The notes beneath the pieces are model-generated. The model made no database searches, was not told where the DNA came from, and saw nothing but the letters and a program-made list of their open reading frames with translations. The translations under genes and the position numbers were made by a program. Below are positions 1-13,200 of a DNA stretch of 64,000 nt, in pieces. The DNA lies in assembly GCA_014773175.1 (NCBI GenBank), contig VXCM01005023.1, positions 9,752 through 73,751 on the forward strand, in the 5' to 3' direction. The DNA is from Lucifuga dentata (Eukaryota; Chordata; Actinopteri; Ophidiiformes; Bythitidae). Each line of letters opens with the position of its first letter. Positions within the stretch are counted from its first letter, which is position 1.

Positions 1-39
<39 letters not shown>
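1..39. repeat. (GA)n microsatellite
   Basis: Pure GA dinucleotide run at the left edge, possibly continuing beyond it. The rest of 1-478 shows only a poly-A stretch with a single N at 311; no gene was recognised. Confidence 0.95.
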
Positions 40-40
<1 letters not shown>

Positions 41-478
41 AGCTGCTGGGAAGATTTCTGCAGTTTTCTGCTCTCTTCAAAAGATCTCCCTACTTGATGA
101 ACCTTCTTCTCTTTCCCAGCTAAACTGTCACAATGTCAATGAATCTATTTAATTTATGTTTGTTTTTTGTTTTTTTTTTTCTGGGTAAATACTTTGCCAG
201 TAATCGCAACAGATGCCTCGCCCATATATGGTCTACACTCTCATGACAGGCTGCAAGTTATCTTGGGTAAGGACAGAATTGGGCAAAAAAAAAAAAAAAA
301 AAAAAAAAAANAAAAAAAAAAAAAAAAAGCTTTTAAGGAAGCTGCCCCTTTCACATTTCACAACAATTTACAGAAGGATTTGAACATGTCTGAGTTAATT
401 CCTGGGGAATTCAAGTCAGTGGAACCATTAGTTCAGTGTTTTTGTTTATAGACCCTGTCAGGATGATTGAGACAAGTA

Positions 479-1168
479 CCATATATACTGGAGTATAAGC
501 CGACACTGATTTTGACCTGCAAATTTAGATTTTTAAAGAAACCCATATATAAGCTGACCCCCTGATGTTGTTCCATCAATTTATTTGTTTAGCAAATGAC
601 CTGTTTTTCTGGGTATTGCCATATTATTCCTATGATTTTCTGAAAATAATCCACGTACCGGTAAACATGATATTTATCTTAGCAGCTGATTATTGTAACT
701 AACATTAGCTGACATTAACTTTTCTGGACTCCTCTCCCTCGTCTGAATCACCAAACAGTTCATTCCAGTCCTGCTCTGTGTAACATACAGTACCATACTG
801 ATATATGAAACAGCTCTTTTATAAGGTTGTCTCTGATTGGCCCATTCTTTTGTCTTTGACCAATCACAGNATATGAAACAGCTCTTTTATAAGGTTGTCT
901 CTGATTGGCCCATTCTTTTGTCTTTGACCAATCACAGCAGCACTTACTCGCTGCTGCAAAATGTGCTGATAAGATGTTTAGTCAGGAAATATCTCATTCT
1001 AAGGTATGATTTAAACTATGTTTCATGGGTAGTGGTAATGGTAGTATTTCCATCCCTGCAAATTTCCTTCTCTGGAATCAAATTTGAATTTTTTGTGTAT
1101 AAGCCGACCCTCAATTTGCTTTGTGAAATTTGGTAATAAAAACTTGGCTTATACTTGAGTATACATGG
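479..1168. mobile_element. Tc1/mariner-type MITE (TA target)
   Basis: Inverted ends CCATATATACTGGAGTATAA and, reversed, CCATGTATACTCAAGTATAA, flanked by TA on both sides (477-478 and 1169-1170). There is no transposase. The interior includes one exact 67-bp assembly duplicate around the N at 870, so the real length is about 620 bp. Confidence 0.7.
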
Positions 1169-1209
1169 TATATTTTTCTCAGAGAAATCCCTTTGATTTG
1201 AACACTGTG

Positions 1210-1400
1210 CACTGCAAAGCATACAATCTGTCTGTGTTGAATTTACTGTTAAAAACTTGTATTTGTATTGTATTTATTGTTGTAACCTGTTTTTATGCTG
1301 CCGTCTCAGCCGGGTATCTCTTGGAAATGAGTTTTTTTTTTCTTTTTTTATTTCAATGAGATTTGCCTGGTTAAATAAAGGTTAAATTAAAAAAAAAAGA
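1210..1400 (+). mobile_element. non-LTR retrotransposon 3' tail
   Basis: The sequence ends with TGCCTGGTTAAATAAAGG, then TTAAATT and poly-A, a 3' terminus seen in many fish LINEs. Only the 3' UTR is present; no reverse transcriptase remains. Family not determined. Confidence 0.55.
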
Positions 1401-2543
1401 TAAATCACCAGATATAAGTATGTAAATCATCGACTGCAGACATGGTCAGCCTGATGCAAAGGTTTGATTGTATTTTAAAGCTTTAAATCATCAGAGAAAG
1501 GTCAACTACAAGGTTTTGTGTGGAGCTTTTTTTTTTTTTTTANTTTTTTTTTTTTTTTTGGAATTACATGTTATGCAAGACTGTTAGAGCTAGCTGACCG
1601 CGCATTCTGACTGCATGAGGTGAATTGTGAGGTTAGGGCTCATTGTGGGGTTAAATGGTTTTTAACTTCGCTTACGGGCATCACAGGCTGTACATTTAAC
1701 AGAAACGCACAGCCCAACGAAGACTATTAAATCAGCGAGAGTTGGCCGTGCGCTTTATTCCCACAAGGGAAATTAGAAGGTCAACTGGTTTGTTTGATAC
1801 AGTAACTCCTTTCAAAATCAGAGACTCGCAGACCTACAAATGCCGTTAAAGCAGCAGCAGCCAACCTCACACCTCGCTAACATAAACACCCAACCTCCCG
1901 GCATTGAGTATTTCTAATGGAGCGCGCGCTGTCATCCACACCCGCCAAAACCTCCATCAGAGCATTATAAAGCCCAGATACGAAGTCTAGTGAACACTCT
2001 TCTGTCAGGCTAGCTGTTTATTTGTACGTCTTGCAATGTTTAACTATCTTTCTTTTTAATATCAGACATTTCGCCGAGTCTTCACCCCTCTTGCGCCTCT
2101 TCCTCAGAGCTCTCTGAAAACACGCCAGCGAACGCCAGCTTTGCCCTTTTCTCTCCCCCGCGTGAGTGAGTGTTTTTTCCTTTGATAGAGAAGACAGTTT
2201 ATGGGTTCCAGCGGTGCTGTGCGTGTTGTAAAACATGTAGCGCTACTCCTTCATGGTTTACAGTGCCAGGAGTTATGGAATATGACCTGTGAGATGCATT
2301 GGTGAAATACGCTAATTATGGTTCTCTAGTCAATGATTGGGATTCTTCCCTCCCCATCCCCTTGAATATATGTTATTACCATATATTAAGGGGATTGTTG
2401 ACTGTTGGTCAATAGGTTAAATCAAACCCTTTTAGACTTTTTGATCAATATGTTTTGCCTGCTTCTCAGAAACATCAGATATTGATCCAAATTTGGTGAA
2501 TTAAAACAGAAATATGCTCAGACGGGCCACATTTATGACACCA
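1401..2543. other. unique-looking sequence left of pappa2 exon R
   Basis: Nothing recognised apart from a poly-T tract with a single N at 1543. If the last pappa2 exon lies further left, this is intron. Confidence 0.5.
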
Positions 2544-3163
2544 GCTACATTTACATGGACCATAAGTAATCAGATTAGATGCCAACCTGATTAAACCTGC
2601 CTCATATAACCATGTCAATCTTAATAAACTGAGCAAATCTGAATGAAATTGTAATCAGGTCAAAGGGGGTGGTGTACATCTTTTCATTACCCCATCAAAG
2701 TCCATGTAAGCAGTACATCAGATTGCTTTCCATGATAGGAGCTTTGTGCGCATGCATATTTTGTGAGTAATGACGTGATGCTTCACGCACGGCATAGTTT
2801 GAGAAAAATGGCGGTTGTCAAGCAGAACAGGTCGATGGGGGAGACGACATTCCTACTTAATGTTCTCAGGAATTAAAAATAGTCAAAAGGCTGGACGGAC
2901 GTGCAACAGGTCCATCTTTAACACAGGAAGGCTTCAGGGAGAAGCTGGATTATGTGCACATGTCAGAGGCTGCCAATGTCACGGTGCAATGCATTCTGGG
3001 ATTGATCCACCAAATACTTCGGATTGTATTCTTGGGAAATGTTTTACTCGCACATCAATCTGATCACTTTGTTCAGTGTTCATGTAAACAGTACGTTCTG
3101 AATTGTCAATCAGAATGAATTCATTCCGACTGACAAAAAAGTCACCATGTAAACGTACCTAAT
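2544..3163. mobile_element. PIF/Harbinger-like element, degenerate
   Basis: Inverted ends built on TTTACATGG (left ACATTTACATGGAC, right, reversed, ACGTTTACATGGTGA). Plus-strand frames inside contain broken pieces resembling a Myb/SANT-like protein of Harbinger elements (ETTFLLNVLR, VKRLDGR, EGFREKLDYV). Family assignment is from memory of such pieces and is uncertain. Confidence 0.5.
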
Positions 3164-4210
3164 GTTGCACAAGGTAGAAACAAATAAATAAAACTGTACA
3201 ATAAATTTGCATAATATATATATTATTTTAAATATCTGATTTCAAGGTATTAATAGTAAAATCTTGCATTTATTTGCAAAAAAGCTCAGTCTGAGGACTC
3301 CTGGGCCTCGGTGAATCTCTGCGATCTTTGCATTTGCTTTGATTTGCTTTCATCTATGATTAATTCTATAATTTGAAGTGTTGCAACTATAAGCATAGAA
3401 TGTGTGTGTAAAAATAAGATGGTTCATTTTGCTTCGATGACCCCAGTCTCCTACTGAAAAGCCAATATGTACAGTCAGACTATTTCCATCTAAATATTGA
3501 CATCAGATCTGTGTCAAACAGATTTAGAACCTTTATATTTACAGACTTTTACATTATTTATAGTTTACTGTGATATAATCACAGCTTTCTTTATCCTTAA
3601 TTACAAACGCATTGTTACCTGCTTCCTTCTTTTGTTTCTGGATGGTAAACTATAATCAAGTATTTGTTTCACCATGATCAAAGGTATTAACTTAGCATCC
3701 AACATTCCAAACCTCAGTTTAAACAGATTCTACTCTTTCCCAAATGCCTCACATTAAATGATGCATGAGTAGTCGATGCCTGTAACTGGCCTTGTTGCAA
3801 CACACTCATCATATTCTTTGTTTGAGTTGTGTAGCATGTAACTTTAAGCATGCAGAGAAAGTGTAAAAGCTCTTATAAAAAGCAGCAGAAGATAAGCCTG
3901 GAATTCTGTCTGCACGGTGATTAATTTCCAGGTCAAAGGGCTAAAAAGCAGATGAATAATACATAATACAATCTCAGCCTGGCTATTATACAGAGGGCGC
4001 TGAATTGACATTTTTACCACTGCCAGGTCATGTGATCATGGTTTTTTTTTTTTGTTTGTTTGTTTTTAGATATACTGTATGTGCCATTTCTAACTGGTAC
4101 ATTGTCCGCCATTTTTAATTTTCTTTAAATTTTGTTTGAAACCATTGGATCTGAAAAACCGTAAAAGCAACAGCAACCAAACTTAACAGTTTCAAAATCT
4201 CAAACAATAA

Positions 4211-4250
<40 letters not shown>

Positions 4251-4394
4251 ATCAATAAATAAATAAATAAAGTACTCGGATCAGCCTGATGGTGCGCTGT
4301 ACTAAGCATGTTTGCATTCTGACCTTGAACTATTGAATCGTATGTGATAGACTCAAAATTCTTTTTTCCCTACAATCTGTTGGTTTATACTCAT
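3164..4394. other. no gene seen; poly-A at 4211-4247
   Basis: AT-rich sequence without coding signals. The only marked feature is a long poly-A run followed by AATA repeats. Confidence 0.5.
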
Positions 4395-4660
4395 CCAATC
4401 ATCCATTTCCACCTGCCTGGATTTTCTGCCATATTAAATGAATTCCAAAACTATCTATCTATTTATTCATTCATTCATTTATTCATTCATATGTCTTCTC
4501 CTACACATTTGGCTCAACTGGCGTAAAATTTTGTATGTAGAATGTCTTAACCCATCTGGAAAATACTTATTTCTTTGTTCTTTGATATTCTTTACCATTT
4601 TGCTACAATTGGCTGCCAAAGTTGTGTGCCTATAAAATCCTTGGCAGTACCTTCTTGTTA
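4395..4660 (+). mobile_element. M3 repeat, 3' fragment
   Basis: Aligns by eye with the right part of the M3 element at 46375-46945: a shared CATTTCCACCTG block, a GTATGTAGAATGTCT block and the end TATAAAATCCTTGGCAG. The left half is missing. Confidence 0.6.
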
Positions 4661-4680
4661 CTATTTCTTAAGCTACACTT

Positions 4681-4681
4681 A

Positions 4682-4716
<35 letters not shown>

Positions 4717-4717
4717 G
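4681..4717. repeat. (AAAG)n microsatellite
   Basis: About eight perfect AAAG units followed by imperfect ones. Confidence 0.9.
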
Positions 4718-7212
4718 AGAAAGAGAGAAATGGCATCTGGATGAGATCTGGCATCGAGCATATGCAGCACATGTGGTCTGGTATAATTTACAGTGTTGTC
4801 ATGGAGGAGCGGGTTATAAGCAACTGTTTTGCCTAGCAACATTCACGGGAAGGTGGAAGGGGAAAATGTAGTGCTGGCAGGTAGGGAGAATATTTTAATA
4901 CCGTGAGACATGAACAGTTTATGTGTTCCATCAATAGTTCCAGCCTTTTTTTGAACACAATGAATGAATGCCAAATAAAACAAAAACTATCTGGGTTTAT
5001 GATTTCAGATGATTTACTGTGACTGCTAAAATATTATTAAGCTCTGATGGATGTTAGATTGCAGATAAAACGGACTTTCATTTATAGTATAATAGAAACT
5101 GCAGGGCACACAGAAGATATGATGCATACAAATAGAATAAGAGTCACAACATAAAGCCCTGCTACTGCCCCCTAGAGGCCACAAGACCGCACAATATGAA
5201 ACAGTTAGGCATAATGACAACACAAAGATGATTTTTTTTTTTTTTTTTNTTTTTTTTTTTTTTTTGTTTTTGCTATTCTTACTATTAGCTGAAGATGATA
5301 CAGTCATTAAGATAAAAACGTTTAATCTCTTTAGGAGAATCAATATTTTCCAGCACATTTAATGGCAATCTGCCAATTAGATTTTGGCCTTTGGGTGGCG
5401 CTAGAGGAAAGCTCATGATGTCCAGAATGGAAACGATTCATCCTCCATAAACTAAAAATATTTCCATAGAACAAAACAACACCTGTTACTACCTGTTACA
5501 TTTAGATGTTTCTTGGGTCCAAGTCGAAATGTTAAACTGCTAAATGAAAATGTTATAAGGTCACCAAAAATAATCAAGGATAATCCTGTGGGGACTATTA
5601 TATTAATTATACTATATTTCAAGGCAGTCTGTCCAGTACTTGTCTTGTTTTGGACCAAAGTGTTGATGGACACCACTGTAAAAATTGTGCTGCTCTGTTT
5701 TTAGTCTCCTTCCTGTGATTATGTGAGAAAATACAAATATATATTTTTAAAGGAACATTACAAATCCAATCCGGTCAAAAATGACGAGAAAAAGCAGACA
5801 CGCCTGATGGAACTGCTTTTGGCCTGTGATAATCTACTTTTCCCATCTTTCATCATTAAGCGCATGGAGAGCCGTGGAAAGGTCTTTGATGTATTCCTGC
5901 GTTCTTATTTATCGCGGCTCAGTGGGCAAGCCGAGTGTTGAAACCGAGCAAGATGACGGGCCCATCAAACTTATAACCATCAGCACTTGTCTTACATTGA
6001 CTTGCACCTGCTTTACATATGACCTGTATCTGCTGTGGCAAGAGTTTAAAGTGTTTAGCAGACACCCTAACCTTTAGCTAGTATATCTTTCCTGTCATGA
6101 CCAAAGTGGATTTATGAGGTGGAATAAATAAGGGATTAAACGTCTTACATTAGAATATACTTGGCTCATGTACTTTATAGAAAGATCTTGGCCTGGAAAG
6201 GGTTCTGATAGTTTGCACACTCAGTGAATTTTCAGGTTATTAAGGCATTTGTCAACCCTAAACTCTGGAAGTAGACAGCAATACTAACACTGCCTGTTTG
6301 AAGGGTTCCGTTTCTAAAGCATACAGGTATATCTTACAGGTATGGCTAAACTTTAATGGTAAGACGATCTGAATGCCGATTAGAAATTTTATTTTGTTGT
6401 CTTGTCATGACAAATTGAAACGTTCCTTCCTGTAATGAAACGCAGTGCAAGAGCTACTGCATGAACTGCGTAGTCGTTTATCACCAGGCATAAAGATTTA
6501 AAAGCCTGGTGTCAGCCTACGTAATCAATCTAAATCTAAAACAATCCAGCTGACTAATTTATTATTCTTTTATCATTTGGCTTGGCAGGCTTAGCAACAT
6601 TTGGCAGTGCCAGGATGATTGTAAAGAATGTTCTCTGGATGGATTTGAAAAGAATTTTTGTAGGGTTTGAGATGTGCGAATATGAGTTTCGGCCTGATGT
6701 TTATCATTGCACGCCGACTCCAGTATCTTGAGTAGTGATGACAACGGGGATACAGCATGTTTTGATTCATGTTTAATATTATTAAAAAGTCTGGATAGGG
6801 CAGTAAATTTAATGTGGTCATGCCCAGAAATTGTGTAATTGGTTTGCGGACTTCGTATCGCTTATCTCAATGTCAATAAAACATCTCTGATAATAACCGG
6901 ACGAAGGCCAATCTAAGATCCTTCTGACCTCGTGGCTCTGAAAACACAAATAACTGAATACAAGACGTGTTATGTAAGAACAGACTTGCACTTCCACCAA
7001 GCTTTTGGTTAAACTCTAAGTATTACTTGGTTACACAAGTCTGTTTTCATATCTTTGTTCTTTCTTCGATATCTATCAGTCACGGCTGAAACACATTCAA
7101 TCAGTCAACGGTTTGAAAAGCCTGGGATGGATTCAAATCCTGAACCCGCTGCGTTGGCTTCCACAAAATATTCACAAATCCTGCAGGACTGCTTAGTCGC
7201 TTTGACTCTTAC
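4718..7212. other. no gene seen
   Basis: AT-rich intron-like sequence downstream of exon R. A poly-T tract with a single N lies at 5231-5265. No LNR-coding exon was found on the minus strand. Confidence 0.5.
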
Positions 7213-7284
7213 CTCACATGACTGAATGCAGTGGATGTGTTGAGGGTCGGGGTACCACTTCATCATCCCGGTGCAGACTATACT
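7213..7284 (-). CDS. pappa2: pappa2 exon R, end of sushi 5 / start of LNR3
   Basis: A 72-base exon encoding [20 protein letters not shown], then QSCE. IVCTG..W.PDP...HCIQSCE is conserved in PAPPA2. Acceptor gtttttcag, donor TGTGAG/gtaaga, phase 0 on both sides. The next exon should carry the third LNR (WCD..NN...C.YDGGDCC); nothing coding for this was found in 1-7212, so the gene most likely ends left of the window. Confidence 0.92.
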
Positions 7285-10200
7285 CTGAAAAACAACGCAG
7301 AGATTCAGTGATACAGGAACAGGATGTGACTATCTAGTGCATTTGCTAAACCCAGCCATGAAAGCATTTATTTAGCAATTTTCTGTGGGTTCGAGGCTTT
7401 AAAGTAACATGTTGGTGATTGTGTATCTCTGAGTCCGATATATACACAGATATATACAGTCACAATATTAAAACCACTGATACTGTAGATGAAGTGAATA
7501 ACATCAATGGCACCTGTCAGAGTGGGATATATGAGGCAGCAAGTCAACAGTCAGCTGTTGAAGTTGACGTGTTGAAGCAGGAAAAATGTGCAGCGTAAGG
7601 ATCTGAGCGACTTTGACAACTTGTGATGCTAGACGACTGGGTCAGAGCATCTCCAAAACAGCAGGTCTTGTGGGGCGTTCCCGGGATGCAGGTCAGTACC
7701 TACCAGAAGTGGACCAAGGAAAGACAACTGGTGAACCGGTGACAGGGTCATGGATGCCCAAGGCTCACTGAAGGTCGTGGGGAATGAAGGCTAGCCCGTC
7801 TGGTCTGATCCCACAGAAGAGCTGCTGCAGCACAAACAGCAGAAAAAAATGGCTGCTGCTATGATAGCAGGTATCAGAACACACAGCATGTTGGCGTGCT
7901 GCGTATGGCTGCATAGCTGCAGACCGCTCAGACCGCCATGCTGACCCCTGTCCACCACCCAAAGCTCCTACAATGAACATGTGAGCGTCAGAACTGGACC
8001 ATGGAGCGATGGAAGAAGGTGTCCTGGTCTGATGAATCAGGTTTTCTCTGACATCATGTGATGGCCAGGTGTGTGTGCGTGGTTTACCTGGGGAAGAGAT
8101 ACACCAGGTGCACTATGGGAAGAAGACGAGCCAGCAGAGGCAGGGTGATGATCTGATGTTCTGCTGGGAAACCTTGGGTCCTGATTCATGTGATGTTACT
8201 TTGACATGTAGCACCTAAATATGGCTGCAGACCAAGTCCAGCCCTTCATGCTGCGGTATTCCCTGACGTCATGGCCTCTTCCAGCAGGATGGCCTCGTCC
8301 TGCCACACTGCTAACATTGGTCAGGAACAGTTTGAGGAACATGACAAAGAGTTGAAGGTGTTGACTTGGCCTCCAAATTCCCAGATCTCAGTCCAATCCA
8401 GCATCTGTGGGATGTGCTGGAAAAACAAGTCCGATCCATGGAGGCCCCGCTTCACAACTTCCAGGACTTAAAGGATCTGCTGCTAATGTCTTGGTGCCAC
8501 AGGAACCTGCAGAGGTCTGTGGAGTCCATGCCTCCACGTCAGAGCTGTTTTGACGATATGAGGGGACCTACACCATATTAGGCAGGTGATTTTGTGGCTG
8601 ATCGATGTACAATCCACATACATGTTATGTTACTGTCATTTCCCCAAATATATCACTTTAGCTGTAAATTTTAGATTTTTTTTCCTACCTTCCAGGCTGC
8701 CATTGGTTTCAGTTCATTCCAGTACTATTAAAATCTACTTGTAGAGACCTGAAACACGCTTCAGATACATAATCCATCACACCTATCAAGGTGTCTATTA
8801 GGTTTTTTGTTGAACCAATCCAACACGATGGTGCATAGACAATGTGTCTCCGCCAGGAAATATAGTCCCGGGAGGAGACAACTTTGACAGAGAAATTTAA
8901 ATGACTGTGCCTTCAACAATTGTGTAAAAGTGCTAGAAGGTGAAATATTGAATTTTGATTTTATATTTTGGGAAACTTTCAGTAGTATATCATGTATATG
9001 GGTTGTACATATTGGGCTCAAACTTGCAAAATCACCAGTATTGTTCTTTAAGTGGATGCAAACCCCCAAATGATGTGGTGAAATATTGTCCTCCGGTTTG
9101 TTTGACTCCGGGAATGCTCATATAGTGGACTGACTAATAAATATGGACTAATAAATATGGAGAGAGCGGATCCTCCCCTGTGGTTTTCCTGTGCAGCCTG
9201 ACCCTGCGAGGAGAGGGGAGACCTGATTCTGAAGAATAGAGATAACACAATGCCTCCAAATCTCAAGGCAGGGTCAGAGATATGGCGCAAGTTACCAGAC
9301 ATCCGTCCAACTATTTGACCTTGGCAAAGGCGGATTAGCTGGCAGGGCTGAGTGACCACCCAAAAAGCAAAACAAAACCGGAGCGGTGTTTGCTACAGCG
9401 TTAACGTCGAAACGATTTCCAAGATATGATATTGCATAACATGACCCACCTTTAAAAGAAAACAGAGCTCTAACTCTCAGCCAGACCCAAAATCTAACAT
9501 ATCTGACATTCCTACATGTTCTGCTCATGGTGACTTGTATACAGTGTGTGTATGTGTGTGTGTGTGTGTTTCTTGAAAGGCTTGACGTCATCTTGAACCT
9601 TTACTCTCACTATCTGTGATTTCCAGTCATGCAAAACATAACAAACACACACTTGCGTTACACTTTAGATGGATTTGGTTGTGTGATAGTGTGCGATTAG
9701 CTGGCACAGAGGGAATGTTAATGTTTTTTTTTTTGTTGTTGTTTTTTCTCAGAAAAACCACTAAAAGCTTCTGTTGCGCCAGCGGTTCAGTCAAAAATCT
9801 GATGTGGAACATGTTTACATATTACCGTAAATACAGAGAAATCAGCCAAAAGTTTCACAGAAGCATGGAAAGGTTTGTGTTATATAAGGCTGAGTTTCCT
9901 CAGAAAAAGCTACTTTAAGGAAGCTTTTTATTTTTCATTTAAAAAAAAAATAATAATAATTAGCCGTACTTTGCCTTTGTTTGCCTAATTCTGTAACAAA
10001 TGTCAGTTCAAAATTTATTTTATGGCTCATATTGAGTGTTTTAAAATGATTTTTTAAACAACTAAAATGGTTTTTTTTTTTGTTTTTTTTTTAAATATTG
10101 TCAGTAGTAATATAGTTCCACTTTGAGTTGTGATGTTCTGTCATTTCAGTTTTCTGGAAACAAGCATCAGAGTCTTCAAACAAACTTTAATAGACACCTG

Positions 10201-13200
10201 AATCCAGAATTAAATATGATTACTATATATTTTCCTCCTGCAAACTCTTCATTTCATATGGCATAATGACATACCATGATACTTTCACAACAGAGCTCCA
10301 TTTTGGTACTTAAACTATAGCTTCTGAACCATGTTTTTTTTTCTTATTACATTTAAAAATAAGTAATTGTGAATACTCTTTTAACTTTCAGACCCACAAT
10401 ATAAACAGCAAAACTGATAACAAAACTGGAAAAAAGGAAACAGTTGTTCAGCTGAAGCAGCTCAATCTCCAGGGTAGAGTCGGTATTCTCCAATGGTTCA
10501 ACAACTGTTGGCTGGAAGTATCAAGACTGATCGTCACTGATTGGTCAGACAAGCTTCCTCTGTCCAATCAGGAGGGAAAACCGCCATTTTTCTTGTAAAC
10601 TAATAGGTTTCTGGGGCTTTTCAGGATATTCACACAACCACAAAACAGAGCAAAGACAAACACTTCATTTAATTACCATCTTCATTACATTCAAAGTGCT
10701 GTCGCTATGAGCAAGCAATCAAAGGAACCAAATGGATAATTCCTGGAGCCTAATTAAGTTTTCAACTTTATGTCTGAAAGTACCTTAAGATGGTTTAAAG
10801 GGACATGGAATTACAAGGATGTCTTGTGATAAAGGTCCACAAACCGAACTTGCTTCCAAATAAAATTAAGAATCTGGTCAGAAAATTTTAATAGCAGCCA
10901 ATGATTTAGCATTCCAAATGCAAATTCCAGAGTCTAGATTTAGCAAAGCAAAGAGTCTCAGTCTAGACATTTAAAGGACCATACCAGCCAGTTTGCATGT
11001 TTAAGCCCAACCCACATATGTTACGTTACTGACAACCAATTCCCAAAGAAACGTATTTTACTTTTCCTGTTATTTTTCCAAGTCCACCAAGCTTTCAAAA
11101 TAAAATACTCAGGTGAAACACGCACCTTAAAATTCAGTGTTTTGCCTTCCAAGAGTTACGCAGGATTGTCGAAGGCATGGTCATTTCTGTTTGTCAGTAA
11201 AAGCTGCTTTCTCCTGGGACTATATTTCCTGGTGGAGACACATTGTTTTCCGTGCAGCTCCATGTTGGATCGGTTAAATTACTTCTATAAAAAACTTAAT
11301 AGAAGTCATGTTCACTGCGATGGATTACTTACTTCAAGTTAATTTTAATAGAGTACTGGAAAGAACTGAAACCAATGGCAGGCTGGAAGGTAGGAAAAAC
11401 AATTCTAAAATGTACTGCTCCAGTAGCATGTTTTGGGAAATGATAGTCAATAACGTAAGCGGTTTGTATTTATTGGGCTCAAACATGCACGATTGCCAGT
11501 ATGTTCCTTTAAGGTGGTGTTCAAGTTCGTAAGGACATTAATATTTAAGAGCTATTTCCTAAAGTTAAAGTGACCTGTCCATAAAAAAAAAAAAAAAAAA
11601 AAAGTCGTTTTTGTCTTGCACTGTAAATGAACTTATCAGTAAAAGCAAGGTGGTCTGGGGGCAGTAGCTCAGTTTACACAGCTTCAGTTCGATGAAACTG
11701 GTCAGACCACCAGATGTTTGGATCTATTATTCATTCTGATGGATGTTTTTCTGTAAAAAAATAAAAACTAAAAATCTCAATGCTGTTTGTCAAAGGCTCG
11801 TCTTTCACAACGCCCTGGATCAGTCGCATGGCAGCGAGTGAGCAAAACAACAACTGTTTCATAAGACCTGCCAGGAATTTCCAAATGGTAGCGAAACCAC
11901 AGATAATCCAAATCCTTTGCTCAGTCACAGTTATTTAAACCAAACGAGCTACCTTTTTGTTTTTTTTACTGCATAATGCATGAAACATGTTTCTCAGAAA
12001 CAGGTGTAAGTGGTTTTGCATGCTGATCTGTTCAGCATATGGGATGCACAAAACTAATTTTCATGAATTCATCAGCAGCTTGTGTATAAAACTAAAGTTT
12101 GACCAAAAGCGGAGTTTTTTTAAAGGTTACATATATTCTGCTTTTCGTTATTTCACCCCATGTTTATAGTGTAATATAGTAGTGAGTAAGTGTTAAGTGT
12201 CAAATTTTGAGATTGATGCCTATAGAAATGCATCCAGTAAGACAAACCCATAAATCCTGCGTTGCCATGAAAGCTTCGTTTGATTGGTCCTTTACATTTG
12301 TAACAGGATCTCATCCGCCATGAAATATAGTCCCAGGAGAAGATGGCTCTTACTTAGAAATTAAGATGACTGTGCCTTCTACAATTATGCATAAGTGTTA
12401 GAAGGCAAAAACTGAATTTGAAGGTGGGCGCATCACACTGAACATTTGATTTTGAAAGATTAGGAGATTTGAAAAAAATAACAGGAAAAATAAAATACGG
12501 ATTTATGTTTTAGAAATTGCTCGTCAGTAAAGGAAAATATATGCGGTCTGTATGTATATTAGGCTCAAATATGCATAATTGCCGATATGGTCCTTTAAAC
12601 AGACAATACCTAAAGTGGCCTGTTTTTAGTCAGTGTGCACAGTGGTGCTGCAGCAAGGGAGAGCAGAAGTTTAAATGCTCTGCTAATACTGTTTTACTAC
12701 ACTATAAAAATCAGGGAAAATAACAAAAATCTGAATATGTCCCCTTTAATCCAACTTAAACTGAATATATTCTGAAAATATTAGAATATTAATTCTGAAA
12801 ATAAAACTGAAGTGGACTGACCCGGTCCTCCGGATCTCACCTGGACTTTGGTGGGCAGCATCCAGTGCTTAATGGAGTCTGCTGCAGTGCCGTTGGGCAA
12901 AACCACTGGATCACGCAGATCCATGTCCAGAGCCACAATGCATGTTGGGTAGCAAAGAGCACCTGCAAGGAAAAAATAGGGAAAAAATTGGCTTCGTTAG
13001 TATATTATGTATTTATTTGGTGCAAACAACGAGAAATAATCAAACTTCAGACCACTCCATTGTTTGTGGTTCAGACTCTTCTTCTGGCTTGACTGCAGGT
13101 GCGTGTATTTAGCAGCTTCCAAATGATTTTGTTTACCGTAACAAAATAACAGAGTGATAAAGTTTGCCACAAGAGAGACATTTGTCCACAAACTCATTTC

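Noticed and set aside
167..451. 94-codon frame with poly-lysine
   Set aside because: Created by a poly-A tract with an N; no homology.
11655..11710. Possible tRNA gene
   Set aside because: A-box-like start only; no acceptor stem or anticodon arm can be formed.
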